A DNA stretch of 64,000 nt from positions 1 through 64,000 of the forward strand of contig JBAXOB010000021.1 in assembly GCA_037133475.1 (NCBI GenBank), in the 5' to 3' direction. This document shows, in pieces, positions 44,549-54,312 of the stretch. Under the pieces are notes generated by a model, which worked only from the letters and a program-made list of their open reading frames with translations, ran no database searches and was not told the origin of the DNA. Position 1 is the first letter of the stretch. Every line of letters begins with the position of its first letter. Made by a program: the position numbers and the translations under genes. Source of the stretch: CAIVAT01 sp037133475. Its GTDB lineage: Bacteria > Bacteroidota > Bacteroidia > Bacteroidales > FEN-979.

Positions 44549-45613
44549 TCAGACTGTTTTGATTTCGGTGTTTGGCAAACTCAAAAATACTGAGAATCTG
44601 GTTCCCTCGACCACGGTCCGCAGCAATTTATCGTTTTTATACAGCAGGCGCAGCCGTTCACGGATGTTCTTCAGCCCGATGCCGGTTCCCTTGCGCGCAT
44701 GGGCGTTGGGGTCGAAATCGTTCACGATGCTGATCTCCAGGTAACCCTCCTTATATGCGCAGTCCATGACGATGCTGACCTGTTCGGTACTTTCGTAAAC
44801 CCCGTGCTTGATGGCATTCTCAAAAAGAGGCTGCAGCAGCATCACCGGGATCTGGTGCGCGGCGCAGTCGCCCGTGAGGTTGAAGCTGAACAGCAGTTTA
44901 TCGCCAAACCTCACCTTTTCGATCTCGAGGTAATGTCGGATATTGACCATCTCCTTTTCAAGCGTGGTGAAGCTGGTGGCATTATGCGAAACAGAATAGC
45001 GCAAAAAATCGGATAACTTGATGACCATGTCGCGCGCCTTCTCGGGATTGGTGATGGTAAGCGAACTGATCGAGTTTAGACTGTTGAACAGGAAATGAGG
45101 GTTGATCTGAGATTTCAGCATATTCAGCTCGGTCTCCTTGAGCACCTCCCGCAGACGAGATTCAACCTTCACCTTTTCCTGCAGGTTGATATAATATATG
45201 AACAGGTAATAGGTCAGGGCAATGACCGTATAAAATATAATCCCGAGGATGACCTCGTAGGGAATGGAGACCACCAGCAGGTCCATAAAGACCTTGTTAT
45301 GGGCGAAGCCCGTACTCAGGATGGTGTAGGAGAGCCCGATCCAGACAGCCAGTGTCAGGGTTAAAAAAGAGATGTGGTTGAAAATCACGTTCCAGATATT
45401 CTTCTGGTCGGGGATGGAGTACCGCACGATGTACCACATGGAGATCCCGGCGCAGCAGAACAGGCTGTTGAACACCAGGCTGTCGGCAATGGAGACCTCT
45501 AAAGGGAGAAACCAGATAAAATAAAAAACAGAAAAGTGGACCCCCGCAATGAGGGCCCACAAACCAAAATAAACGGAAACGGATCTTTTATTCAGAAAAA
45601 CCGGGTGCTGCAT
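44549..45613 (-). CDS. LytS-type sensor histidine kinase
   Basis: 354 residues with four transmembrane helices (about 15-37, 45-67, 80-102, 118-140). A His_kinase domain follows, with the phospho-His173 in QINPHFLFNSLNS, then an ATPase region with ALLQPLFENAIKHG-type and GTGIGLKNIRERL motifs. Autophosphorylates on a membrane signal and passes phosphate to the LytTR regulator. Confidence 0.92.
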   Translation of the reverse strand: MQHPVFLNKRSVSVYFGLWALIAGVHFSVFYFIWFLPLEVSIADSLVFNSLFCCAGISMWYIVRYSIPDQKNIWNVIFNHISFLTLTLAVWIGLSYTILSTGFAHNKVFMDLLVVSIPYEVILGIIFYTVIALTYYLFIYYINLQEKVKVESRLREVLKETELNMLKSQINPHFLFNSLNSISSLTITNPEKARDMVIKLSDFLRYSVSHNATSFTTLEKEMVNIRHYLEIEKVRFGDKLLFSFNLTGDCAAHQIPVMLLQPLFENAIKHGVYESTEQVSIVMDCAYKEGYLEISIVNDFDPNAHARKGTGIGLKNIRERLRLLYKNDKLLRTVVEGTRFSVFLSLPNTEIKTV

Positions 45614-45630
45614 AGGGCTTGGTTTTCCGG

Positions 45631-46365
45631 TTAGTAGCTCTTCAATTCTCCACCACCAAATATGGTACTTCCTTTGATGATCAGTACCCTTGACTGGTCG
45701 GGATTTTCCTTGACATAGGATCTCTTGTCGGAGAAGCCGCCCATGATGGAGGTCATTTTAAGTTGAACTTTCCAGTCGGCAGGAACGATCAGCGTTACCC
45801 CGCCGAAGATGGTGTTTACCTCAAGTTCGCTGACTCCTTCGGCGAGGGTGGCCTGGGTAAGATCCACTTCAGAACCGCCAAAGATGCAGTTGATATGCCC
45901 TCCGCGGAACACCTGGTGCATTACCCGCTGCTTGCCTCCGCTGAAGATATTTTCCTCATGGATATAGCCGTCATCAAGATTTTGATTATTCAGGTGCTGG
46001 ACACGCATCTGCCAAAGCTGTCCGGGCGACTTTCTTACCAGGAGGAGTACGCCGATCGCGATGAGCATCACCGGCCAGAACATATGGGTTATGTTAAAGG
46101 ATACTTCGAAAATCCGGGGGATGATGAAAACAGTGCCGATCAGGATGAGAATGGTTCCCGGGGTGCGGCTTTCGCTGCTGAAAAAACTGACAATCCCGAT
46201 GGCGATGAGAAGCATCTGCCAGGAAAAGATGATATGATGAATTTCAAACGGTAAAATTCCCGTCTTTTCAATAAGTAACAGGAGGCCTGCAATAATGATG
46301 ATGATGCCGAGCGCATATTTCTTCCTTTGCTGACCATCGTAGTTTTTAACTTCGTTCGGTTCCAT
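45631..46365 (-). CDS. LiaF-like membrane protein
   Basis: 244 residues. Four transmembrane helices in the N-terminal half (about 17-35, 44-60, 68-85, 93-110), then a soluble beta-rich domain with GGSEVDL and FGGVTLIVPADW motifs, the LiaF C-terminal pattern. LiaF inhibits the LiaRS cell-envelope sensor in Bacillus; here it lies 17 bases upstream of the LytS gene, so it may modulate this sensor. Role inferred from the family and position. Confidence 0.8.
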   Translation of the reverse strand: MEPNEVKNYDGQQRKKYALGIIIIIAGLLLLIEKTGILPFEIHHIIFSWQMLLIAIGIVSFFSSESRTPGTILILIGTVFIIPRIFEVSFNITHMFWPVMLIAIGVLLLVRKSPGQLWQMRVQHLNNQNLDDGYIHEENIFSGGKQRVMHQVFRGGHINCIFGGSEVDLTQATLAEGVSELEVNTIFGGVTLIVPADWKVQLKMTSIMGGFSDKRSYVKENPDQSRVLIIKGSTIFGGGELKSY

Positions 46366-46565
46366 GGCGGTGAGATTTTAGGGTGTTAATTTCTGATGAA
46401 GCAAAAGTATCCCGATTTAACAGCGCACCAAACAACAAATCGACAGAGCACGGGAAAATCCCGACGAATGAACGATTGTGATCAGCTGGCAATGAACGGT
46501 TACTGCAAGGTAAGCAGGATTGACCTGTAATAGCCGGGCAATATTCTTTTGCAGCAGCAGAAACC

Positions 46566-47060
46566 TCAGTATAATTCAATATAATCAAAGGTATTGCCTG
46601 TAAAAATAAGGAATTTTTCAAAACCGGCAAATGAAACCACCAGGGAGGCTGTATTCAGGCAGGGGTGGAAACTTAATTTTGCTGAATTTTTAAGATTCCT
46701 GTCGATAAACAGGTGGATATGCCGGCCGGTATCGTGAATCAGTCCGAAGGGGGAGACCGATCCGGGGGAGAGTCCCAGGTACCGCTGCATCCTGTCGCCT
46801 GAGGCGAAGGAGAGTTTCCCCTGTTTCAGGCGTTGTTCCAGGTCGCGGATCACCAGGTCGTGCGAATGTTCGAGGATAACAAGGTAATGGCGGTTTCCCT
46901 TATGGTTCCTGAAAAACAGGTTCTTGCAATGCGTCGCATCGATATCTTTCCAGTATTTCCGGGCCTCCTCAATCGTCGGCGCCGGCGGATGGGCAAAATA
47001 TTCATACCCGATGCCCAGTTTTTCCAGAACCTCATAAACCCGCGGATCACCATTTAACAT
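46566..47060 (-). CDS. prolyl-tRNA synthetase-associated (YbaK/ProX-type) deacylase
   Basis: 164 residues from the ATG at 47,060; two ATGs upstream (47,093, 47,099) are possible but the family starts here. It shows FAHPPAPTIEEA, KNLFFRNHKGNRHYLVIL and a C-terminal SFAGFEKFL pattern, with a Lys near 48 for deacylation. Such enzymes hydrolyse mischarged tRNA(Pro) (for example Ala-tRNA). Stands alone. Confidence 0.82.
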   Translation of the reverse strand: MLNGDPRVYEVLEKLGIGYEYFAHPPAPTIEEARKYWKDIDATHCKNLFFRNHKGNRHYLVILEHSHDLVIRDLEQRLKQGKLSFASGDRMQRYLGLSPGSVSPFGLIHDTGRHIHLFIDRNLKNSAKLSFHPCLNTASLVVSFAGFEKFLIFTGNTFDYIELY

Positions 47061-47196
47061 CTTTCCATATATTTTCCAGTCAGCCAAACCCATCTCCATC
47101 CCCGCCAGCCACCTCCCGACCAATCCTCCTACCCCATGCGCAAACCCTGTATTTAACCTACCCGCCCCCCCTTTGTTTGCATTTTTTTCCTTGCCC

Positions 47197-47326
47197 GCAT
47201 TCCTGCATTATTTGAATTCCTGCATTATTTGAATTCCTGCATTCCTGCATTCCTGCATTCTTTGCATTGTCTGCATTCCCGCATTCCCGCATTCCCGCAT
47301 TCCTGCATTCCCGCATTCCTGCATTA
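47197..47326. repeat. GCATTCCY minisatellite abutting the barrel gene
   Basis: About 130 bases of 8-bp units GCATTCCC or GCATTCCT, with two GAATTCCTGCATTATTT interruptions in the first half. The last unit supplies the stop codon of the BamA-like gene. No element ends seen. Copy number may vary between isolates. Confidence 0.85.
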
Positions 47327-48628
47327 AAAAATCTCCTGCGCCTGCAGGTAGAATCCCTGTGAAAACTGGCCGAGGCCAAAATCGATAAGGATATTGGTGC
47401 GGTCGTGTTTTCCCACCATGATGCGGAAGCCGAAGCCGGCCCCGGGTTTAAAATAGCCAAACAGGGGAACGTGTGCGTCGTGGCTCGACGCGGTGGCGAC
47501 ATTGGCAAAGAGCACCCCTCCGACGATACGGCTGCAGGTGGAAATCGGGAAGCGGTATTCCATCTCTCCATACATAAAATCCTCCCCGCGCCACCGTCCC
47601 TGTGCATAGCCTCTTCCCGAGGAGTTCATCTGGTCAAATCCGTTCGACATCAGGTTCAGGTAGGGCAGGTCACCCGACACCTTGTAACAACCGTAAACCC
47701 AGAAAGCCAGCACGTGCCGGGGAACCTGGGGTGATAGTCCGATATAGGTGCGGAATTCAGTCCACAGGCGGGATCCGTTGCTGTTGCTGCCGAGGAATGT
47801 GAAGTTTGACAGGTAGTTAACATTGATATAGATGCCCTTGTAGGCATTGATGATGTTGTCGCGCGAATCGTAGGCAAAGTTAAGGCTGATCCCCGAGGTG
47901 GTATAGTGTGCCGGGTTGAATTTATGCAGCAGCGAATAGGCGTAGTGGGGGGTCATGACATAATGGGCAGGGTCGAGATTGAGAAAATCATCATGGATAT
48001 CATAATAATGGTCAAAATGGTAACCGGCCCCTGCAAAGAAATGAGTTGCCACCTCCCTGAAGAGGATGTTGTGCAGCCGGATCCAGTTATAGCGCATCGG
48101 GTAGCGGCCATTGTTGTCGTAACTCTCCTCATTCGCAGGATCAACGGGCGTTTCCGGATTATACGCCTTTGGCCCGGTACCCAACCCGTATGTGGGCAGC
48201 CTGAAAATGTACCAGCGCCAGTCGGTCTGGATGAACCATTTATTCCTGTCGAGGAACATGTTGCTTCGGACCAGGAAGATAAGCTGCTTGTTGGTGGTCC
48301 AGAGCAATTGCGTGGCTCCTGCCGAAAGTTTGGTGGCCGGGTTGTGGCCTATCGGCCAGGATAGGGAGGCCCCCGCCCCGAACTGGAACCTTGTCGTAGG
48401 GGAAAACCCGATCAGGGGAAGAACGATCGCCCGCACCTTCTGCGAAGGGATTTCAGGATCGATGACCTTCTTTTTGGAAATTACGTCGAAAATATCTTTC
48501 TGGGGACAATCGCTGATCGTAGTAAGCGAATCATGGACCAACCGCTCCGGCCTTTCCTGGGCTATGGAAAAACTTCCACACCCTAACAATATGATAATGA
48601 AAATATATCGGGAAATCGCAGGTATCAT
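47324..48628 (-). CDS. BamA/TamA-like outer-membrane protein
   Basis: 434 residues: signal peptide (ending GSFSIAQ), a short N-terminal segment, then the surface-antigen barrel from about 90 with strands of alternating hydrophobicity. The AYDSRDN motif near 250 is typical of the Omp85 barrel, as is the C-terminal barrel closing in ...QAQEIF. It lacks the repeated POTRA domains expected of full-length BamA, so it is not the essential assembly factor. Its 3' end is fused to the minisatellite. Confidence 0.72.
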   Translation of the reverse strand: MIPAISRYIFIIILLGCGSFSIAQERPERLVHDSLTTISDCPQKDIFDVISKKKVIDPEIPSQKVRAIVLPLIGFSPTTRFQFGAGASLSWPIGHNPATKLSAGATQLLWTTNKQLIFLVRSNMFLDRNKWFIQTDWRWYIFRLPTYGLGTGPKAYNPETPVDPANEESYDNNGRYPMRYNWIRLHNILFREVATHFFAGAGYHFDHYYDIHDDFLNLDPAHYVMTPHYAYSLLHKFNPAHYTTSGISLNFAYDSRDNIINAYKGIYINVNYLSNFTFLGSNSNGSRLWTEFRTYIGLSPQVPRHVLAFWVYGCYKVSGDLPYLNLMSNGFDQMNSSGRGYAQGRWRGEDFMYGEMEYRFPISTCSRIVGGVLFANVATASSHDAHVPLFGYFKPGAGFGFRIMVGKHDRTNILIDFGLGQFSQGFYLQAQEIF

Positions 48629-48663
48629 CGGCCTGCAAAATTAGTAAATTAATTGCTTTTCCT

Positions 48664-48671
48664 TAACTTTG
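48664..48671 (+). promoter_or_regulatory. -7 element TAACTTTG before dapF
   Basis: Matches the Bacteroidota -7 consensus TAnnTTTG and gives a 5' leader of about 10-14 bases before the ATG at 48,686. The -33 TTTG is not clear. Confidence 0.4.
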
Positions 48672-48685
48672 TATGCGTAAGAAAT

Positions 48686-49459
48686 ATGAAAATCCAGTTT
48701 TTTAAATATCAGGGAACCGGCAATGATTTTATCATCATTGACAACCGTACGATCCAATGGGAACCTGCTGAAAGCGAGATCTCCGGGCTTTGTGACCGAC
48801 ATACCGGGATCGGGGCCGACGGGCTGATGCTGCTCGGGGATATGGCCGGTTTTGATTTTGCCATGCGCTATTTCAACTCCGACGGGAAGGAAAGTACCAT
48901 GTGCGGTAATGGCGGCCGGTGCATGACAGCCTTTGCAAGGCATCTCGCGCTTATCGATACGAGGGCCCGGTTTTGGGCCGTTGACGGAAGTCATGAAGCT
49001 GAATTCACAGATCCGGTATACCGGCTGAAAATGAAGGATACCCGGCTGGAGATCCTCTTTGAAGATGGTTACCTGTTGAATACCGGGTCTCCCCATTTTG
49101 TGGTTTTCACCCATGATGTTGCCGGGATTGACGTATCCAGCGCAGGCCGCGCCTTACGGAATGACGACCGGTTTGCCCCGGATGGGGTTAATGTTGATTT
49201 TGTTGAATCCGGGGAGGATGGTTTATTTGTCAGGACCTACGAACGGGGTGTCGAAGGCGAGACCCTATCCTGTGGAACGGGGGTAACCGCGGCAGCCATT
49301 ATTGCAGCATACCTGACCCCCGGAAACCGCGAATTTTATCAGATTAAAACGTTGGGAGGGAATCTCCGGGTCAGTTTCAGACAGTCCGGATTAAGTTTTT
49401 CGGATGTATGGCTGGAGGGGCCGGCCCTGCAGGTTTTCCAGGGGGAATTCCTGCGTTAG
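48686..49459 (+). CDS. dapF: diaminopimelate epimerase
   Basis: 257 residues from the ATG at 48,686; the upstream codon at 48,653 is in frame but adds a hydrophobic stretch not in the family. Catalytic Cys73 (MCGNGGRC) and Cys196 (SCGTGVTA) are both present. Interconverts LL- and meso-diaminopimelate for lysine and peptidoglycan. First gene of the forward cluster. Confidence 0.95.
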   Translation: MKIQFFKYQGTGNDFIIIDNRTIQWEPAESEISGLCDRHTGIGADGLMLLGDMAGFDFAMRYFNSDGKESTMCGNGGRCMTAFARHLALIDTRARFWAVDGSHEAEFTDPVYRLKMKDTRLEILFEDGYLLNTGSPHFVVFTHDVAGIDVSSAGRALRNDDRFAPDGVNVDFVESGEDGLFVRTYERGVEGETLSCGTGVTAAAIIAAYLTPGNREFYQIKTLGGNLRVSFRQSGLSFSDVWLEGPALQVFQGEFLR

Positions 49460-49508
49460 ATTGCAAAATCCAGCTCCCGGAAGTCACCGGCAGCGCAAAG
49501 TTGAAACA

Positions 49509-50054
49509 ATGATGAAGGATTTGCTGACAGGACCTAATATCAGGTTGCGTGCCCTTGAGCCGGGAGATGTCGGGGTGCTGTATGAATGGGAAAATGACAC
49601 CTCCATATGGGATGTCAGCAACACCCTCACCCCCTTTTCAAAATTCCAGCTGGAGGAATATATATTAAATGCGCAAAATGACCTGTTTGCTGCAAGGCAG
49701 TTGCGGCTGATGATCGTTATTCCCGGTGCTGATGCTGCTGAGCAGGCGGTGGGAACCATCGACCTTTTTGATTTCGATCCGTTTCACCTGCGGGTGGGAG
49801 CCGGGATCCTGGTCCGTGAGCCTTTCCGCCAGAGGGGCTTCGCCGCTGAAGCGTTGCAGATCCTGATCCGTTATGTGTTTTCGGCCCTGCACCTGCACCA
49901 GATCTATTGCAACATCGCCCCCGACAACCTGCACAGCCTGCATCTTTTTCAAAACGCCGGTTTTGAGCGGTGCGGCATCAAAAAGGAGTGGATCGGGGAG
50001 GGTGGAAAATGGAAAGATGAGTGGATGTTTCAACTGATCAATCATGATGCATAA
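49509..50054 (+). CDS. GNAT-family acetyltransferase
   Basis: 181 residues from the ATG at 49,509. It has the RimJ/RimL-type opening RLRALEPGDV and the acetyl-CoA motif REPFRQRGFAAEAL with the loop QRG-[x]-A, followed by the LHLHQIYCNIAPDN strand. N-acetylates an amino group in an unknown small molecule or protein. It overlaps mltG by 11 bases. Confidence 0.85.
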   Translation: MMKDLLTGPNIRLRALEPGDVGVLYEWENDTSIWDVSNTLTPFSKFQLEEYILNAQNDLFAARQLRLMIVIPGADAAEQAVGTIDLFDFDPFHLRVGAGILVREPFRQRGFAAEALQILIRYVFSALHLHQIYCNIAPDNLHSLHLFQNAGFERCGIKKEWIGEGGKWKDEWMFQLINHDA

Positions 50055-51126
50055 GTTTCTTGCCCCATACCGCAACAACCCCGGACGTTCCCTTTGGGGC
50101 GACCTGATGCCCTTTATCCTGGCCGGGGCAATGCTGCTGATCCTGGCTGCATCCCTCCTGCGGCTTTACATCTCAACGACAAGGCCGGTGATAGACTTGC
50201 ATGGCCGGCATAAATGTTATTTCTATGTCCACACGGGTTCAGGATTTAACGCGGTCAGGGATTCACTGGTAAAGTCGGGATACCTGGTTCATCCCCGCGA
50301 ATTCGAATGGCTGGCCCGGAGGAAACATTACCCTGATAAGATCAGGCCCGGCCGTTACCTGCTGGAAGATGGCATGCACAACAACGCGCTCCTGAACATG
50401 TTACGGTCAGGGAAACAGGAATCGCTGAGAATCACCATCCAGGGGGTGAGAAATAGCGGGGAGCTTGCCGGGTCGCTTGGACGGCGTCTGGAGGTGGATT
50501 CTGCCCACCTGATGCATTTGTTCAGCGACCCTGCCATGCTGACAAGGTTCGGGGCGACTCCCGCAACCCTGCTGATGTTGTTCGTTCCCAACACCTATGA
50601 GTTTTTCTGGAATACTTCAGGAGATCAGCTGTTAACCCGCATGGAAAGCGAGTTTAAGCGGTTCTGGACATCCGGCAGAAGGCACAAGGCCGATTCGCTG
50701 CAGATGACCATTGCCCAGGTTGTCACCATGGCGTCGATCGTTGAAAAGGAGAGCAATAAAAACGATGAGAAGCCCGTCATTGCCGGGGTTTACATCAACC
50801 GGCTGAAGCACAACATCCCGTTGCAGGCCGACCCCACGGTCGTTTATGCCTGGCATGATTTCACCATCAGGCGGGTGCTGAAGGTTCACACACAGTTGAA
50901 CTCACCCTATAATACCTACATGCACACCGGCCTGCCTCCCGGGCCTATCTGCCTGCCCTCCGTCGCCTCGGTTGATGCGGTTCTTCACGCAACCAGCCAT
51001 TCCTATCTCTATTTTTGCGCAAAGGAGGATTTCTCGGGTTCGCATAATTTCGCGTCCACGCTGGATGAGCACAACCGGAATGCCCGGCGGTATCAGAAGG
51101 CCCTGGATAAGATGAAGATCAAATGA
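50044..51126 (+). CDS. mltG: endolytic murein transglycosylase MltG
   Basis: 360 residues with one transmembrane helix near 20-42 and a YceG fold after a LysM-like region. The catalytic glutamate is in ASIVEKESNKNDEKPV, followed by AGVYINRL and the PYNTYMHTGLPPGPICLPS motif. Cleaves nascent peptidoglycan strands in the periplasm and sets glycan length. Overlaps GNAT and DUF2279 genes. Confidence 0.93.
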   Translation: MMHKFLAPYRNNPGRSLWGDLMPFILAGAMLLILAASLLRLYISTTRPVIDLHGRHKCYFYVHTGSGFNAVRDSLVKSGYLVHPREFEWLARRKHYPDKIRPGRYLLEDGMHNNALLNMLRSGKQESLRITIQGVRNSGELAGSLGRRLEVDSAHLMHLFSDPAMLTRFGATPATLLMLFVPNTYEFFWNTSGDQLLTRMESEFKRFWTSGRRHKADSLQMTIAQVVTMASIVEKESNKNDEKPVIAGVYINRLKHNIPLQADPTVVYAWHDFTIRRVLKVHTQLNSPYNTYMHTGLPPGPICLPSVASVDAVLHATSHSYLYFCAKEDFSGSHNFASTLDEHNRNARRYQKALDKMKIK

Positions 51127-52070
51127 AAAACATAACCGCCCTTCCGGCAGCCTGGCTGGTAGCCCTGTTAATTATTTTCTGCCTTGGCTGGGCAGGGGCA
51201 ATTTCCGCCCAGGCACCAATACAGGCGAATCCCGACACTACGGTTATTCATAAAGGACGGCTCACGGGAGTTATAATAGCTGAGGGAACCCTTTATACAG
51301 CATCTCTTTCGGGACTGTATTTCGCCTGGTACAAAGATTATCCCCAATCGGGTTTCCACTTTTTTAATGATAACGGCGAATGGATGCAGGTTGATAAATG
51401 CGGGCATGCCATTACCGCCTACTATATCACCAGCATCGGATACTCCTCCTACCGTTGGGCCGGGGTGGGTGAAAAGGGTGCAGCCTGGTTCGGAGGACTG
51501 CTTGGCTTTGCTTACATGCTCAATATCGAGATCCTGGACGGGTTTTCGTCGGAATGGGGATTCTCATTGGGCGACTTCACCGCCAACACCCTTGGCTGTG
51601 CCGCATTTATCGGGCAGCAGCTGGCATGGCATGAACAACGGTTCACCCTGAAATACTCATTTCACCAGACCCAATACGCCCAATACCGCCCCGACCTGCT
51701 GGGGGATAACCTGATCCAGAACATGATCAAGGATTACAACGGCCATTCTTACTGGATTTCGGGGAACATCGCCTCCTTCCTCCATAAGGGGGCCAGGTTC
51801 CCGAAATGGCTGAATATAGCCGTTGGATATGGCGCCGAAGGAATGACCGGCGCCTTCAGCAACAGCGATTCAAAGAACGGGAAACCCATCCCCGAATTTC
51901 CCCGGTACCGGAAGTTCTTCCTGTCGGCCGATGTGGACCTGAGCAGGATTCCTACAAAGTCAAAACTGCTGAAGGGAATTTTCAGTGTCCTCGGTTTTAT
52001 CAAAATCCCTGCCCCTGCCCTGGAATACAATACGCTCGGGCAATTCAAGGTTCACCCGGTTTATTACTGA
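51123..52070 (+). CDS. DUF2279 periplasmic protein
   Basis: 315 residues, signal peptide (ending near 28), then a stretch with FNDNGEWMQVDKCGHAITAYYI typical of the DUF2279 family, with two or three further hydrophobic segments. Function unknown; relatives are often near envelope genes. It starts 4 bases before the mltG stop and ends 147 bases before nnr. Confidence 0.8.
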   Translation: MKNITALPAAWLVALLIIFCLGWAGAISAQAPIQANPDTTVIHKGRLTGVIIAEGTLYTASLSGLYFAWYKDYPQSGFHFFNDNGEWMQVDKCGHAITAYYITSIGYSSYRWAGVGEKGAAWFGGLLGFAYMLNIEILDGFSSEWGFSLGDFTANTLGCAAFIGQQLAWHEQRFTLKYSFHQTQYAQYRPDLLGDNLIQNMIKDYNGHSYWISGNIASFLHKGARFPKWLNIAVGYGAEGMTGAFSNSDSKNGKPIPEFPRYRKFFLSADVDLSRIPTKSKLLKGIFSVLGFIKIPAPALEYNTLGQFKVHPVYY

Positions 52071-52217
52071 CATCATCGGCACAACAATTGCCGCCAGGTG
52101 TCGGCCGGCGCGATGCCGGAAGAGACTGCCCCGCTTTTGGCCGGTCACCTTCCCGGTTTTGTAATTCCGGTTAATTCACGTACCTTTACCTCTTTGTTCA
52201 GAAGAGGTTTCACGCCT

Positions 52218-53747
52218 ATGAAGATCCTTTCAACATCCCTGGTCCGGGAGGCCGATGCCTACACCATCAGGCACGAACCCATCGCCGATATTGACCTGAT
52301 GGAACGGGCTTCAGGCCGCTGTTTTGAGTGGCTGCAAACAAACATCTCAATAAACCGGAAGATCGCGGTATTTTGCGGCCCGGGCAACAATGGCGGCGAC
52401 GGGCTGGCCATCGCCAGGATGATGTCAGGCGCAGGATACCGTGTGAAGGTATTTACCTTTGCCCTGCCAGGGAAGATGTCGGAGAGCTGCCGGATCAATT
52501 TTGAGCGTTTACAGATACCCGCCAGCACGCCGATTCACGGATGCACCCTGGTGCAACAGGCCGATGAATTACCATCCCTGTCGGAGGATGATGTCATCCT
52601 CGACGCCCTTTTCGGCAGTGGCCTGGCCCGGCCGGTTGAGGGACTGATGGCAGATGTGATAGGTCATATCAACGCCAGCGGTGCGCTGGTGGTGGCCATT
52701 GATGTCCCCTCAGGGCTCTTCTGCGACACCACTACCCTGCCGGGAAGCAACAGGGCGGTAATCCGTGCCGACTACACCCTCACCTTTTCACCGCCCAAAC
52801 TGGCCTTTTTCTTTCCCGAAAACGATCCCTTTGCCGGCGACTGGCAGCTTTTGGATATCGGGCTGATGCAGGAGTTTATCGATTCGGCGGCGGTGAGGAA
52901 CTTCATGGTGGAGAAAAGCGACGTGATGCCGTTGCTGAAAAAACGAAACAAATATGCTCACAAAGGCATCTTCGGACATACCCTGCTGATTTGCGGCGCA
53001 ACCGGGAAAATGGGGGCTGCCGTCCTGGCAGCGCGGTCATGCCTGCGTTCAGGGCCCGGACTGGTTACCGTTTGCGTTCCTAAGTCGGGTACGGCTATTT
53101 TACAGACCGCCGTTCCCGAAGCCATGCTTGTGATTGGCGAAAATCCTGATGTTTTTACGGCAGTTCCGCCATTGGGTAATTACAGTTCCATCGCCATCGG
53201 CCCCGGGATCGGCACCTCCGATGCGACTGCCCAGGCGCTGAAAATATTGATACAGGAGTCGACGCTCCCGCTGATCTTCGACGCGGATGCCATCAACCTG
53301 ATAGCTGAAAACAGGACCTGGATGGGGTTTATCCCGAAAAACTCGGTTTTCACCCCTCATCCCAAAGAATTTGAACGGCTGGCAGGGAAGAGCAGCGATG
53401 ACTTTGACCGGAACCAGCGGCAACGCGACTTTTCCTATAAATTCGGGTGTTATGTGGTTTTAAAAGGAGCCCATACCGCCATTACCACCCCCGACGGCCG
53501 CTGTTTCTTCAATACTACAGGTAATCCCGGCATGGCAACAGGCGGCAGCGGCGACGTGCTGACAGGGATCATTGCAGGGCTCATGGCCCAGGGATATTCT
53601 TCGCTGGAAAGCTGCCTGCTCGGCGTATATTTACATGGCCTTGCGGGCGATATCGCCGTCTCCGCCAAAGGATTTGAGGCACTGGTTGCCAGCGATATCA
53701 CTGATAACCTGGGAAATTCATTTCAAACACTATATGGAAAATTTTGA
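52218..53747 (+). CDS. nnr: bifunctional NAD(P)H-hydrate repair enzyme
   Basis: 509 residues from the ATG at 52,218. The N-terminal half is the epimerase (FCGPGNNGGDGLAIA), the C-terminal half the dehydratase (HKGIFGHTLLICG, NPGMATGGSGDVLTG). Restores hydrated NADH and NADPH. A CCTCTT/AAGAGG hairpin precedes the start in the leader, and TACCTTTA resembles a -7 element. Confidence 0.95.
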   Translation: MKILSTSLVREADAYTIRHEPIADIDLMERASGRCFEWLQTNISINRKIAVFCGPGNNGGDGLAIARMMSGAGYRVKVFTFALPGKMSESCRINFERLQIPASTPIHGCTLVQQADELPSLSEDDVILDALFGSGLARPVEGLMADVIGHINASGALVVAIDVPSGLFCDTTTLPGSNRAVIRADYTLTFSPPKLAFFFPENDPFAGDWQLLDIGLMQEFIDSAAVRNFMVEKSDVMPLLKKRNKYAHKGIFGHTLLICGATGKMGAAVLAARSCLRSGPGLVTVCVPKSGTAILQTAVPEAMLVIGENPDVFTAVPPLGNYSSIAIGPGIGTSDATAQALKILIQESTLPLIFDADAINLIAENRTWMGFIPKNSVFTPHPKEFERLAGKSSDDFDRNQRQRDFSYKFGCYVVLKGAHTAITTPDGRCFFNTTGNPGMATGGSGDVLTGIIAGLMAQGYSSLESCLLGVYLHGLAGDIAVSAKGFEALVASDITDNLGNSFQTLYGKF

Positions 53748-54312
53748 GAAAGACCTGCTGGCCAATATGGTCATTGCACCTTACCTGCAGAAGGCTACGG
53801 CCCTGCGAGGCGTAAAACGGTATGTGGGTGGCAACCAGTTTCGCCATGCATTTGCCACCTTTGCGATCCTGATCGATTATCATTATACCGATGCGGTGCT
53901 GCTCAAGGCTTCGGTCATTCATGATTTGATAGAAGATGTAAAGAACACCACCCATGAGGATATCAGGGGGATCGACCACGACGGGCCCGGTGTACTGGCG
54001 CTGGTGCTGGAGGTTACGCGCCAGAAACCGGAAACGAAGGAGGCCTTTCTGAAAAGGATACTGACGCAGGGCTCAACGCTGGCCAAAGTGCTCAAATGCG
54101 CCGACCGCATCAGCAACCTCACTGATCTCCATCCCGACATCTTTGACAAGGAATACATTAAAAATATGATCGCCGACACAAAGAAATGGGTGGTTCCGAT
54201 GGCGGAACAGGTCAACCCCGACATGCTTTTTGAATTGCAGGACCTGATCAAACGCCGCGAAACGAATATGAAGTTTTCCTCGACGCTCTGGCCGCTGAAA
54301 CGACGCGATTAA
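53734..54312 (+). CDS. HD-domain phosphohydrolase, SpoT/RelA hydrolase-like
   Basis: 192 residues from the ATG at 53,734, overlapping nnr by 14 bases. The HD signature is His in RHAFATFAIL, then HDLIED at about 71-76 with the metal-binding His-Asp, and KCADRISNL near 128. This resembles the hydrolase half of SpoT/MESH1, without synthetase, TGS or ACT domains. Candidate substrate (p)ppGpp is inference. Converges on parE with a 4-base overlap. Confidence 0.75.
   Translation: MENFEKDLLANMVIAPYLQKATALRGVKRYVGGNQFRHAFATFAILIDYHYTDAVLLKASVIHDLIEDVKNTTHEDIRGIDHDGPGVLALVLEVTRQKPETKEAFLKRILTQGSTLAKVLKCADRISNLTDLHPDIFDKEYIKNMIADTKKWVVPMAEQVNPDMLFELQDLIKRRETNMKFSSTLWPLKRRD

Noticed and set aside
47158..47607. 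149-codon minus-strand frame
   Set aside because: Reads the minisatellite out of frame of the barrel gene; Arg/Asn/Cys-rich repeats only.
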